Assembly (NCBI GenBank): GCA_044448905.1
Contig: JBIOHJ010000001.1
Coordinates: 1-61,282, forward strand
Source of the DNA: JBIOHJ01 sp044448905
GTDB taxonomy: Bacteria; Bacteroidota; Bacteroidia; AKYH767-A; OLB10
DNA: 61,282 nucleotides
Direction of reading: 5' to 3'
Shown here: positions 7,512-17,300 of the stretch, piece by piece
Numbering within the stretch: position 1 is the first letter of the stretch
How the letters are laid out: the number at the start of each line of letters is the position of its first letter
Position numbers and translations under genes: made by a program
The notes under the pieces: model-generated
Database searches by the model: none
What the model was told of the DNA's origin: nothing
The model's input: the letters and a program-made list of their open reading frames with translations, nothing else

Positions 7512-10500
7512 ATGAAGAATTTGCTAACATTATTATTAACGTTAAGTTTTGTTTCTGTTGCGCTTGCGCAGAAAACTTTTCCGGTTAACGGAGTTCAGGA
7601 CGAACGCCATTTAATATATGCTTTTCGCAACGCAAAAATTTTTATTGATTACAAAACATCCATTGACAGCGCAACGCTTTTAATACGGGACGGAAAAATT
7701 CTGGATGTCGGAAAAAATGTAAAAATACCTGGAGGTGCTGTTGTTTATGATTTAAAAGGAAAGAATATTTATCCTTCTTTTATTGATTTGATTTCGGATT
7801 ACGGAATTAACATTGAGAAGAAATCAACCGACAAACCACGCGGACCTCAATTTCTTTCCAACACAAAAGGCGCTTACGGTTGGAACCAGGCAATTCGCCC
7901 CGAGACCGAAGCTATAAAATTATTTAATGCTGATGAAAAGAAGGCCGAAGAGTTGAGGAATAACGGTTTCGGTGCTGTTCTTTCTCAGCAACGCGATGGC
8001 ATTGCACGTGGCTCTGCAGTTTTTGTTTCAACCGGAAACGGGAAAGAAAATGATTTGATTATAAAAGATAAAGCGGCTGCCTGTTATTCATTCGACAAAG
8101 GTTCATCCACCCAGGATTATCCCGGCTCATTGATGGGATGTATAGCATTGCTACGACAAACATATCTTGATGCGCAGTGGTACAAAGAAGGAGGCTCAAC
8201 TCTTGAGTATAATCTTTCTCTTGATGCATGGAATAATTTACAATTGCTGCCTCAGTTGTTTGAAGTAAAGGACAAACAATCGTTATTAAGAGCCGATAAA
8301 ATTGGTGACGAGTTTGGTGTGAGTTATATTATTAAAGGAAGTGGTGATGAATATCAGCGTATCAACGAAATAAAAAATTCAAAAGTTCCGCTGGTTATTC
8401 CAGTGAATTTTCCTGATGCATATGATGTAAGCGATCCATATGATGCATTAAACATTTCATTGAAGGAAATGAAACATTGGGAAATGGCTCCCGCTAATGC
8501 ATCTTTTCTTGAAAAAGCCGGAATCAGCTTTGCATTTACATCAGCTGACTTAAAGGACCGTAAAGATTTTCTGAAAAATATTCGTAAAGCAATTGAACTT
8601 GGCTTAACTGAAACTTCGGCACTAAAAGCAGTAACACAAGCTCCTGCCGAATTACTTGGTGTGCAAAATCAAATTGGCAACCTGAACAAAGGCATGATTG
8701 CGAATTTTATTATCACTTCAAAAAATGTTTTTGATAAAGAGAATGTAATTCATGAAAACTGGGTGCAGGGTAAACGTTATATTGCAAAAAGCTACGGACC
8801 AAAAGATATACGCGGAAATTTTGAATTGCTGATAGAAAACCTGCCTCCCATGCAGCTCGAAATAAAAGGAGAAGCATCCAATCAGCAGTTAAGCATTAAA
8901 GAGGATAGTGTTAAAACAAATGTTATATTTTCATTTGCCCAGGATAATTATACCTTACAGTTTGAGCTGAAAAAAAATTCTTCAAAAGGCTTGGTGAGAC
9001 TGTCAGGAACTGTTTCGGATGAAAACCAAAAAACATTATCCGGCAACGGGCAGCTCAGTGACGGATCGTGGATAAAATGGAAAACAAAATTTGTTTCTGA
9101 ATTCAAGACTGAAGAGAAAAAAGATACTACACAGAAAGAAAAACCAACTGTTGGCGATTTGCTTTATCCCAATATGGCTTATGGCTTTAAAGAATTTCCG
9201 GCTGCAAAAACTGTTCTTATAAAAAATGCAACTGTGTGGACAAATGAACAGGATGGAATCCTGCAGAACACTGATGTATTAATTCAGAATGGAAAGATTG
9301 CGCGTATTGGAAAGAGCATAAATGTACCGGAAGCAAAAACAATTGATGGCACCGGCAAACACATATCAGCCGGGATTATTGATGAACATTCGCACATTGC
9401 AATCAGCGGTGATGTAAACGAGTGTACACAAGCTGTTACTTCCGAAGTGCGGATTGGCGATGTGGTGGATGCCGATGATGTGAATATTTACAGGCAACTT
9501 GCCGGGGGAGTAACTTCATCACATTTGCTTCATGGCTCATGCAACCCCGTTGGCGGTCAAACACAACTAATAAAACTACGCTGGGGAAAATCGCCCGAAG
9601 AAATGAAAGTTATCCCGTGGGATGGTTTTATAAAATTTGCATTGGGCGAAAATGTAAAGCAAAGCAATTGGGGCGACCAAAACACCACACGTTACCCGCA
9701 AACACGTATGGGTGTTGAACAGGTTTATGTGAACGCGTTCACGGAAGCGCGTGAATATGATAATGCATGGAAAAAATACCGCGCTGATACTAAACTTTTA
9801 AAACCAAGAAAAGATTTAGAGTTGGAAGCCTTGGTTGAAATTCTGAATTCAAAAAGATTTATCACTTGCCATTCGTATCAGCAGGGAGAAATTAATATGC
9901 TTATGCATGTTGCGGATACTTTTAATTTCCTTGTAAATACATTCACACACATATTAGAAGGATATAAGGTTGCTGATAAAATGAAAAAGCATGGTGTGGG
10001 TGCTTCTTCCTTTGCCGATTGGTGGGCGTATAAATTTGAAGTGATTGAAGCTATACCATATAATGGCGCCATATTAAATAAAATGGGAGTGATTACTGCT
10101 TTCAATTCGGATGATGGTGAAATGGCAAGAAGGTTAAACCAAGAAGCAGCCAAAGCAGTTAAATATGGAAATATTCCGGAAGAAGAAGCATTAAAGTTTG
10201 TTACACTCAATCCTGCAAAGCTGTTGCATGTGGACGATCGTGTGGGGAGCATTAAAGTTGGAAAGGATGCTGATATTGTTTTATGGTCCGATAATCCCTT
10301 ATCAATTTATGCAAAAGTCCTTCAGACTTATGTAGATGGTGTTTGTTATTTTGATGAACAAATTGACAAGAACAACCGCGAATACATAGTAAAAGAACGC
10401 GCACGCTTAATTCAGAAAATGAACAGCGAAAAAAACAAAGGCAGTGCTACACAAAAACCATCACAGCAGTTGGAAGAATTAAAACATTGCAATGAAGTTG

Positions 10501-10517
10501 AGTCATTACCTCATTGA
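7512..10517 (+). CDS. exported tandem amidohydrolase-like protein
   Basis: A 1001-residue exported protein made of two amidohydrolase-superfamily halves. The signal peptide is MKNLLTLLLTLSFVSVALA (1-19). The N-terminal half (about 30-430) keeps the beta-sandwich edges and the closing ALKAVTQAPAELLGV...G element, but PSFIDLISDYGI stands where PGFIDxHxH is expected, so it has lost the metal ligands. The C-terminal half (about 565-965) has GIIDEHSHIAISG with H626 and H628, later HILEG, FNSDDG and the LTLNPAKLLHVDDRVGSIKVGKDADIV ending, split here only for length, so it should be the active imidazolonepropionase/prolidase-like hydrolase. Substrate unknown. The gene at 10533 follows after 15 bases as an operon partner. 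Confidence 0.88.
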   Translation: MKNLLTLLLTLSFVSVALAQKTFPVNGVQDERHLIYAFRNAKIFIDYKTSIDSATLLIRDGKILDVGKNVKIPGGAVVYDLKGKNIYPSFIDLISDYGINIEKKSTDKPRGPQFLSNTKGAYGWNQAIRPETEAIKLFNADEKKAEELRNNGFGAVLSQQRDGIARGSAVFVSTGNGKENDLIIKDKAAACYSFDKGSSTQDYPGSLMGCIALLRQTYLDAQWYKEGGSTLEYNLSLDAWNNLQLLPQLFEVKDKQSLLRADKIGDEFGVSYIIKGSGDEYQRINEIKNSKVPLVIPVNFPDAYDVSDPYDALNISLKEMKHWEMAPANASFLEKAGISFAFTSADLKDRKDFLKNIRKAIELGLTETSALKAVTQAPAELLGVQNQIGNLNKGMIANFIITSKNVFDKENVIHENWVQGKRYIAKSYGPKDIRGNFELLIENLPPMQLEIKGEASNQQLSIKEDSVKTNVIFSFAQDNYTLQFELKKNSSKGLVRLSGTVSDENQKTLSGNGQLSDGSWIKWKTKFVSEFKTEEKKDTTQKEKPTVGDLLYPNMAYGFKEFPAAKTVLIKNATVWTNEQDGILQNTDVLIQNGKIARIGKSINVPEAKTIDGTGKHISAGIIDEHSHIAISGDVNECTQAVTSEVRIGDVVDADDVNIYRQLAGGVTSSHLLHGSCNPVGGQTQLIKLRWGKSPEEMKVIPWDGFIKFALGENVKQSNWGDQNTTRYPQTRMGVEQVYVNAFTEAREYDNAWKKYRADTKLLKPRKDLELEALVEILNSKRFITCHSYQQGEINMLMHVADTFNFLVNTFTHILEGYKVADKMKKHGVGASSFADWWAYKFEVIEAIPYNGAILNKMGVITAFNSDDGEMARRLNQEAAKAVKYGNIPEEEALKFVTLNPAKLLHVDDRVGSIKVGKDADIVLWSDNPLSIYAKVLQTYVDGVCYFDEQIDKNNREYIVKERARLIQKMNSEKNKGSATQKPSQQLEELKHCNEVESLPH

Positions 10518-10532
10518 ATTTAATAGCTAAAA

Positions 10533-11852
10533 ATGAATACTAAATATTTCCCCGCGTCTCTGCGTCTCTGCGTTAAAATATTTTTTTTATTGGTTATAGC
10601 ATCAAACACTTTTTCACAAAACCCTGCTCCTGTCCTCCCGCAATCAAAAAGTATTTTACTGATAAATGGTTCTGCACACCTCGGTAACGGAAAAGTAATA
10701 GAAAACTCAGCCATTGGTTTTAAAGGCGGAAAACTAAATTTAGTGGCTGATGCAACACTGATTAAGTTACAGCAGGGGGAGTATGATACAATTATTAATG
10801 TCAGTGGCAAACAGGTTTATCCCGGATTTATTGCAGCAAATACCGTTCTGGGTTTAAGCGAAATTGATTTGGTTCGCGCCACCAGGGATATGAATGAAAC
10901 CGGTTCGCTGAATCCTGAGACACGGTCAATTATTGCCTACAATACTGACTCAAAAGTAACACCAACTGTACGCTCAAACGGAGTATTGCTTGCTCAAATA
11001 GTGCCGCAAGGTGGATTAATTTCCGGTCAGTCATCAGTTGTAGAACTTGATGCATGGAACTGGGAAGACGCTGCCTATAAAACCGATATTGGCATTCATC
11101 TCAATTGGCCGAACATGACTCTTTTTAAAGGACAAGGTGCGGCACCGGAAGAAGATCAAAAAAAGAATACCGATAAAGCCCTGCAGGATATTCGTGACTT
11201 ATTTAACGATGCCAAAGCATACAGCGAGCTGAAAAATCCCGAAAATAAAAACCTGCATCTTGAATCCATGAAAGGGTTGTTTACAGGAACAAAAAAAATA
11301 TTTGTACAAGCAAATAATGTAAAACAAATTATTGCCGCAGTAAATTTTTGTAAAGAATATAAAATTAAAATGGTGCTCGTTGGCGGAGACGATTCATGGC
11401 ACGCTACAGATTTGTTGAAAGAAAATAATGTTCCGGTAATTGTTGGCAGAACTCACTCGCTTCCCCCAAGACAGGATGAAGATGTTGACTTACCATATAA
11501 ACTTCCTTTTTTACTGCAAAAAGCAGGTGTTACATTTTGCAACAGCAATGAAGGGTTCTGGCAGGTGCGTAATCTTTCTTTTAATGCCGGCACTGATGTT
11601 CCCTATGGATTAACGAAAGAAGAAGCTTTAACTGCCATTACTTTATCCCCTGCAAAAATTCTCGGCATTGACAGTAACGTTGGCTCTCTTGAAGATGGAA
11701 AAGATGCCACAATAATTGTTTCTTCAGGTGATGCCCTCGATATGCGAACCAATAATATTGAAATGGCTTTTATCCGCGGAAAGCAAATTGATTTGGATAA
11801 TGTGCAGAAGCAGCTTTATAGGAAGTATGTGGAAAAGTATGGGCTAAAATAA
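10533..11852 (+). CDS. exported amidohydrolase-like protein lacking metal ligands
   Basis: A 439-residue protein resembling the N-terminal half of its upstream neighbour. Residues 1-28 form a signal peptide whose n-region (PASLRLCV, residues 7-14) is encoded by a dispersed repeat (10551-10574). The fold markers are present (NGSAHLGNGKVIENSAIGFKGG at the start; ALTAITLSPAKILGID and GSLEDGKDATI at the end), but the HxH motif is replaced by PGFIAANTVLG and no obvious catalytic Asp/His set remains. It is therefore likely a non-catalytic partner of the protein encoded at 7512, or binds a ligand. Pairs of this kind are familiar in Bacteroidota genomes as unnamed amidohydrolases. Transcription may end at the inverted repeat 11880-11898. 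Confidence 0.82.
   Translation: MNTKYFPASLRLCVKIFFLLVIASNTFSQNPAPVLPQSKSILLINGSAHLGNGKVIENSAIGFKGGKLNLVADATLIKLQQGEYDTIINVSGKQVYPGFIAANTVLGLSEIDLVRATRDMNETGSLNPETRSIIAYNTDSKVTPTVRSNGVLLAQIVPQGGLISGQSSVVELDAWNWEDAAYKTDIGIHLNWPNMTLFKGQGAAPEEDQKKNTDKALQDIRDLFNDAKAYSELKNPENKNLHLESMKGLFTGTKKIFVQANNVKQIIAAVNFCKEYKIKMVLVGGDDSWHATDLLKENNVPVIVGRTHSLPPRQDEDVDLPYKLPFLLQKAGVTFCNSNEGFWQVRNLSFNAGTDVPYGLTKEEALTAITLSPAKILGIDSNVGSLEDGKDATIIVSSGDALDMRTNNIEMAFIRGKQIDLDNVQKQLYRKYVEKYGLK
10551..10574 (-). repeat. dispersed GCGTCTCTGCGTT repeat inside a signal peptide
   Basis: The word GCGTCTCTGCGTT recurs, inverted, at 59287-59312 (AACGCAGAGACGC), in an intergenic spacer. Here the repeat lies in the coding sequence and specifies residues 7-14 of the protein encoded at 10533. 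Such CGCAGAGACGCAGAG sequences are, from general knowledge, frequent in Bacteroidota spacers. Confidence 0.6.
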
Positions 11853-11879
11853 GCGCTTTGCCATTTACTTTTTTATATT

Positions 11880-11898
11880 TGCCATAGAAATTATGGCA
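11880..11898. terminator. inverted repeat behind the amidohydrolase operon
   Basis: TGCCATA-GAAAT-TATGGCA, a perfect 7-bp stem with a 5-base loop, 28 bases after the stop at 11852. The following bases (TTCTTAACC) make a weak T tract, so terminator function is uncertain. A perfect TAnnTTTG -7 box (TATATTTG, 11874-11881) overlaps its left edge, so it may instead be an operator for the lipoprotein gene at 12051. Confidence 0.4.
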
Positions 11899-12050
11899 TT
11901 CTTAACCTTTCAGAGAAATATTTTTAGCCTCTTGTAAAACCAATTAGTTATTTTATTAGCATTGTCCTTTGATTTTGAACTTGGCCTATTGAAACTTTAA
12001 TTATACAATTTATGAATCCAACTAATTCTAACTCCTAAAACCTAAACATT

Positions 12051-12482
12051 ATGAAAACCTATCATTTGTTATTTATTGCTTTAATCGGTTATGTTGTAAC
12101 CGGATGTACTTGCCCTAATCCAACAAAGGAAAAATGTACGGAATTATATCCGTGTCCGGAAACAACAACTTCAGCTTGTGCGGCATGTGCAGCAGGCGCA
12201 GCTATCACTTCGATAACTTTGGAAGAAGCGCAAACATTAATTAACAATGCCAAATCCCATATCACCGAATATAAGAGTGGTGTCAATGTAAACCCATGTC
12301 AGATTTGTCTTATTTCTCAGGTATCTCAAGGAATATTTGTGAGCATTGGTTTATTGTCAGATAATGTAACTCCGGCATTAGTAGCAAAATATTTTTTAGC
12401 TACTGGAGATTCCGCTTATGCTAATGTAACCGGATCTTATCCCGGAGGCACTCTTTGCCCTCCCGGAACAAAATGTAATTAA
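12051..12482 (+). CDS. cysteine-rich lipoprotein
   Basis: A 143-residue lipoprotein. The signal peptide ends in the lipobox VVTGC with the lipidated Cys at residue 19. The mature N-terminus is unusually rich in Cys (TCPNP, KCTELYPCP, SACAACAAG), then one helix-like stretch (TSITLEEAQTLINNAKSHI), then a compact domain with CQIC and a Cys-Pro ending (TLCPPGTKCN). No family recognised. It is the first of three lipoprotein genes in a row; the next encodes an M64-type peptidase, so this one could be its partner, inhibitor or substrate, which is inference from position only. A 20-bp palindrome (12503-12522) separates the two. Confidence 0.75.
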   Translation: MKTYHLLFIALIGYVVTGCTCPNPTKEKCTELYPCPETTTSACAACAAGAAITSITLEEAQTLINNAKSHITEYKSGVNVNPCQICLISQVSQGIFVSIGLLSDNVTPALVAKYFLATGDSAYANVTGSYPGGTLCPPGTKCN

Positions 12483-12502
12483 TATTGTTACTTAACTTAG
12501 CT

Positions 12503-12522
12503 GATGTTCATATATGAACATC
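12503..12522. promoter_or_regulatory. perfect 20-bp palindrome between two lipoprotein genes
   Basis: GATGTTCATATATGAACATC is identical to its reverse complement. It begins 21 bases after the stop of the gene at 12051 and ends 20 bases before the start of the peptidase gene. It could be an operator for a dimeric regulator or, with the later TTTTCTATTTTT, an attenuating hairpin. It also argues against the in-frame ATG at 12504, which lies inside it. Confidence 0.6.
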
Positions 12523-12542
12523 ATTCAGTTTTCTATTTTTAT

Positions 12543-13709
12543 ATGGATAAGCGCAGTTTAATAATTTTAGGATTGTTTTTATTGGGACTAAGTTCCTGCG
12601 TAAATACATGCAACTGTAATGGTGATAAACCTGCTCCCGAAACAGTTGCTATTCATAATCCAATATATCCCGATCATAATGATCCTGAAACTCCCGATAT
12701 TTTCAATCCGGTTACGTTTACTTTGTTTCTAAAAAATGATGCAGAAATAAAAGAAGTAAAACTGTCTATTACTAAGAAAGTACTTAATGTAGTAACCTTA
12801 GCATGGGGAGCATCAGTTGCTGTTACAAGTTTTACATGGAGCGAACCGGTAAATTTTCCGTTGACATTTCAATACAGCACTGGTTTTAACAAAAACGAAT
12901 TAATAACGTATGTTTTTAATGTAACCCCCACGAACACTTCCTATGCAGCTTATGAACATAAAGTAATTTTTGCGACCCGTCCATATCCGTTTTCAATGGC
13001 AACCGATGCAGCAAATAGCCAGCCCGCACCCATTTACATAACGGCTCATACGGATAGTGCCTGTAACGTAGTATTTATTCCTGATGTTGATCTGGAAGAG
13101 TTGGTAACACGGACTTCTGTTAATTGGCGCTATTATTTTTTTAACAGCATTCGGGATAATATTTTAAACGGAATTTTTGGTGATCCCTCAACTAAGGGTT
13201 ATTTCAGAGGATATAATTTTTACATCAATGCTGTGAAAGGAGAAGTGGATCCGGTAAACAATCTTTTTGATGCACCTGACAATCTTGCTAATATTGAATT
13301 TACTCAGGGAAAAAGTTACATGCATAACAAAGAATATGTAGAATTTTCAAACAACAGTTCGCTGATGAAATCATTTTCGAACCGGATTTATAATCGGGGT
13401 ACTTTTATGCATGAAAGCGGACACGTGTTATATTTTCTTGCCGATGAATATGAATATGGATTGCATTGGCAGGACGCAACTACTCCAAATAATTGGCGCA
13501 CTTATGCAAATGCCAAATCAGCAGCGCCTTCTTACGGTTTAAGTGAAGAACACATTTGCCCACTGAAAGAACCCACAGCAATTGATTCGTGTTATATTCT
13601 TTGCCCTTATGAAGGATGCCAGATGGGCATGTGCGGTTTATCAATAATTTATTATTGCAAGCCGTGTAAAAAAGCCGTTGAAAGATGGATGGACATTTAT
13701 ACTAATTAA
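12543..13709 (+). CDS. M64-type zinc metallopeptidase, lipoprotein
   Basis: A 388-residue lipoprotein with lipobox GLSSC (Cys 19 when started at ATG 12543, which places the signal peptide correctly; the ATG at 12504 would add 13 residues in front). Residues 30-150 look like an immunoglobulin-type beta domain. The catalytic motif HESGHVLYFLADEY (290-303) is the extended HExxHxxxxLADEY signature of peptidase family M64 (IgA peptidase), with H290, E291, H294 and D301. The C-terminus is Cys-rich (CPLK, CYILCPYEGCQMGMC, YYCKPCKK), suggesting disulfides or a second metal site. Cell-surface or periplasmic protein cleavage is likely; the substrate is unknown. It is followed after one base by the third lipoprotein gene. 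Confidence 0.85.
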   Translation: MDKRSLIILGLFLLGLSSCVNTCNCNGDKPAPETVAIHNPIYPDHNDPETPDIFNPVTFTLFLKNDAEIKEVKLSITKKVLNVVTLAWGASVAVTSFTWSEPVNFPLTFQYSTGFNKNELITYVFNVTPTNTSYAAYEHKVIFATRPYPFSMATDAANSQPAPIYITAHTDSACNVVFIPDVDLEELVTRTSVNWRYYFFNSIRDNILNGIFGDPSTKGYFRGYNFYINAVKGEVDPVNNLFDAPDNLANIEFTQGKSYMHNKEYVEFSNNSSLMKSFSNRIYNRGTFMHESGHVLYFLADEYEYGLHWQDATTPNNWRTYANAKSAAPSYGLSEEHICPLKEPTAIDSCYILCPYEGCQMGMCGLSIIYYCKPCKKAVERWMDIYTN

Positions 13710-13710
13710 T

Positions 13711-14268
13711 ATGCTCATGCTTAAGAAATATAATTTGTTATCTCTTGCCTTTGTAGGCATTACTCTGGCATTAATTATTTCTTCGTGCAATAATGCCGGA
13801 AGTGATCCAACTGAAGAGGTAAAAAACAGAAAATCGGATTTTAATCCCGACTATTTTCGTTCCGGTAATAACTTTTACTATTCATTAAAAGTCCTTTATA
13901 ATCATGGCGACTATTCATTAGCCGACACTACTGTTTTCAAAATTCCAGGACGATACAGGAACCCAAAAACTAATGGTGATTTAAATATCTTTTACCGTGA
14001 TGCCGGAGGAATTATTTTTGATACATTAACCACTTCGTTTCCATTTCACTTTTTGAAGGAATTTAAAAATGTGAAGGATACCGCCTCTCATATTATGGGT
14101 TTTGATTCCGTTGTATTCATGCTTCCCCTTTCAAACAGAAACAGCACCTATTCAATTTCTTTTTCTGACAAGACTTTTGTACTTGATAGTTTAATGGTTC
14201 CTGATGATACGCTTGATGTCATGGATCAAAACTTCAATGCTGCTTTAGATTCATCGGTTTTCAATTAA
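13711..14268 (+). CDS. lipoprotein of unknown function
   Basis: A 185-residue lipoprotein with lipobox LIISSC (Cys 26 from ATG 13711, or Cys 24 from the second ATG at 13717). The in-frame ATG at 13678 lies within the preceding gene and would put a Trp-rich tail before the signal peptide, so it is rejected. The mature protein is beta-rich with many Asp, Phe and Asn (YFRSGNNFYYSLKVLYNHGDYS; SFSDKTFVLDSLMVPDDTLD, shortened). No family recognised. It starts directly behind the peptidase gene and is almost certainly co-transcribed with it. Confidence 0.72.
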   Translation: MLMLKKYNLLSLAFVGITLALIISSCNNAGSDPTEEVKNRKSDFNPDYFRSGNNFYYSLKVLYNHGDYSLADTTVFKIPGRYRNPKTNGDLNIFYRDAGGIIFDTLTTSFPFHFLKEFKNVKDTASHIMGFDSVVFMLPLSNRNSTYSISFSDKTFVLDSLMVPDDTLDVMDQNFNAALDSSVFN

Positions 14269-14321
14269 TCGCGTAGGAATGGATATTTTATTTCCTCCTT
14301 TTAAGAGGGTTGAATTTTGAT

Positions 14322-14329
14322 TACTTTTG
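14322..14329 (+). promoter_or_regulatory. candidate -7 promoter box for the propeller kinase
   Basis: TACTTTTG fits the Bacteroidota -7 consensus TAnnTTTG exactly and lies 21 bases before the ATG at 14351. No good TTTG -33 element is seen at the right distance, so this is only a candidate. It overlaps the alternative TTG start at 14327. Confidence 0.35.
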
Positions 14330-14350
14330 ATTGATGTTTCTAATAATTAT

Positions 14351-17300
14351 ATGATCATAAGAATTATTCAACTTTTTGTTTGCTCTGTTTTTTGTGCCTT
14401 TCTTACCCAGAATATTTCTTTTGGACAATTAACTTCCGCTCAATTTGATCAAATTACAATTGAAAGCGGCCTGTCAAGCAGCAATGTAAGGGCTATTTGC
14501 CAGGACTCAAGTGGTTATATCTGGATTGGAACCGCTGATGGATTAAATAAATTTGATGGCGTAAATTTTACTGTCTATAATCATGTTCCGGATGATTCAG
14601 GTTCATTGTCTGATAATTTCATTAACCGGCTTTTGGTTGACAGAAATGGAATTTTATGGATAGGTACATTAAACGGACTTAATATATTTGATCCTGTTTC
14701 TGAAATTTTTTATGCTATTCCGCTTGATAACAAAGTCGGTAACAAAGCGGAACAAACAGAAATCACAAGCTTAATGGCTGACTTTGAAAATAATATTTGG
14801 GTTGGCAGCAGTAAACCATCAGGAGTATTTAAGATTTTCAAAAATCATAATAAAAAAAAATACAGTTATACTTCTGCTTTCTTTCCGTTACCCGATGCAG
14901 TTCCGGATCCGGCTCACCCTGAATATGTGTTTAGCATTTGCTTTAGCAGCAAGCATAAAAACACAGTCTGGATGGGTACTAAATATGGATTATACAAGAT
15001 TCTTTTCCTGCAGGGAAATAATGGAAAAGAAACTGTACAATGGAAAAAAATTACTTATAACCCGACACAAAAGAATTCTTTAGGAAACTCTTTTGTAAAT
15101 GATGTTACAGAAGATAATGAAGGTGCTGTCTGGATAAATTATTTTAACGGTGGAATTGACCGGATCTTCCCCTCTGTAAACAATGTCTTTGAACAGGACA
15201 GTATTATTCATTTTTATTCTGAAACAAACAATCATAAGAAATCAGAGTTCATGAGTGCCATTAAAGACCATTTGGGAAATATGTGGTTTGGTTCTTTCTA
15301 TGACGGTTTGTTTAAAGTTACTCCTTCCGGAAATATTTCATATAAGACAAATATAAATTTCTTGAATTTCAAAAATATTCCCGGGAATTTTAAAAGTCTT
15401 ATCAGCAACCAGATTAATACCCTTTTTGAAGACCAGTCCGGTCTTCTATGGATTGGTACTGATGTTGGCATTTCTATTTATAACCGTAACAAGGAGAATT
15501 ATACCGTTTCAGATTGGAGCTTATTTCCGGAGGAAAATGGAATTTCAATAACAGCCATTGAAAATGACATAGATTATTTATGGTTAGGGACTGATGACTT
15601 TGGAGTGGCTGGTGTTAATAAAAAAACCAACCAGATTTTTAAAGCTTCTCATTCGGATTTGCAGCCAAACAGTTTAAATAATAATACTGTCTTAGCCATA
15701 TTGAAGGATCATAATGGAAATATCTGGGTAGGAACCGGAAGCGGATTGAATTTATTGAAGAGAAAAGATATTGAAAGTGTTAGTGCTAAAGAAAGCAATG
15801 AAACAAAAATTACAAACTTAACAGTTAAAAGATTTTATAAAGACCTAAATGAAACCAATACCATTTATGAAATATACGCTTTGCTTGAAGACGATGAAAA
15901 TAATTTATGGATTGGATCTTCGGCTGGTGTTGTTTGCATGAATACCGATAATTTAAGCATCCTTAAAAAAATAGATTTCGGAAGGGGAAATGCCCAACTT
16001 GCCAGGTGCTTATTTATGGATAAAACAGGTCACATTTGGATTGGAACCGAAGACGGATTAAATGAATTAAACAAAAAGACCGGAAAAATTATTAAATATT
16101 ACAACAATATATCCGATAAAAACAGTTTAAGCAGCAACCGCATCGCTTCCATTTATCAAACCAAAGACAGCATTTATTGGATTGGAACAAGTGGTGGTGG
16201 ATTGAACAAATTTGATAAACAAAAAAAAATATTTAAAAACTATACTATTGAAAATGGCTTGCCTAACAACGTAATCAATGCAATTGTTGATGATGATAAT
16301 GGAAACCTGTGGCTGTCCACTAATAATGGGTTATCAAAATTCAATATCAAAGAGGAAACATTTACCAATTATAATACAAACGATGGATTGAAAAGTAATG
16401 GTTTTAATATTGGGGCTGCATTTAAATCATTAAACGGAGAAATATTTTTTGGCAGCATTAAAGGATTAAATTCCTTCTATCCGGAAAAGCTGACTAAAAA
16501 CAATTTTATTCCTCCGGTTGTTATTACCGACTTTAAAATATTCGATAAATCCGTTTTTAAATCCGGATTAGATAAAATAAAAAAATCATTACTAAATGAT
16601 AAGTTTGTTCAGCTTGAAGCCAATCAGAATTTTTTCTCGTTCGAATTTGCTGCACTAAACTACATTAACTCTTCAAAAAATCAATATAAATATATGTTGG
16701 AAGGCGTAGATCCTGACTGGATTAATAACGGCACCCGCAGGTTTGCAAGCTATACCAATATTGATCCCGGTACATATACATTTCGTGTTAAAGGTTCAAA
16801 CAATGATGGTATATGGAATGAAAAAGGAGCGTCTGTTACAGTAAGTATCAAACCTCCAATCTATAAAACATGGTGGTTCCGAACAATTGCTGCGATAATA
16901 ATTGCATTCCTTATTTCATTTGTTACACAACTGCGCATTCGTGCCGTACATGAAAAGAAAGAAAGAGAACTGGCTGAACATTCTTCCAACATGAAACAGC
17001 AGTTCCTGGCAAACATGAGTCATGAAATTCGTACACCTATGAATGCCATTTTAGGAATGACACGATTGATGATTGATAAAGACCCGCGCGATGATCAAAA
17101 AAAATATTTGAATGCGATTAAACAATCTTCCGATAACCTGCTTGTAATTATTAATGACATTCTCGATTTTTCAAAAATTGAAGCCGGCAGGCTCGAACTT
17201 GAATTCATTCCATTCAGCATTTCAAAAGTTCTTGAAGGGGTATATAGCACCATGCAATTTAAAGCAGCTGAAAAGAGTTTGGAACTAACCTACAAAATAG

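Noticed and set aside
10520..10810. Minus-strand frame of 96 residues, and similar antisense frames across the large genes
   Set aside because: They lie wholly inside strong coding genes on the other strand and have no recognisable features.
14327..14350. TTG start for the propeller kinase
   Set aside because: It overlaps a candidate -7 box and the ATG at 14351 gives a standard signal peptide.
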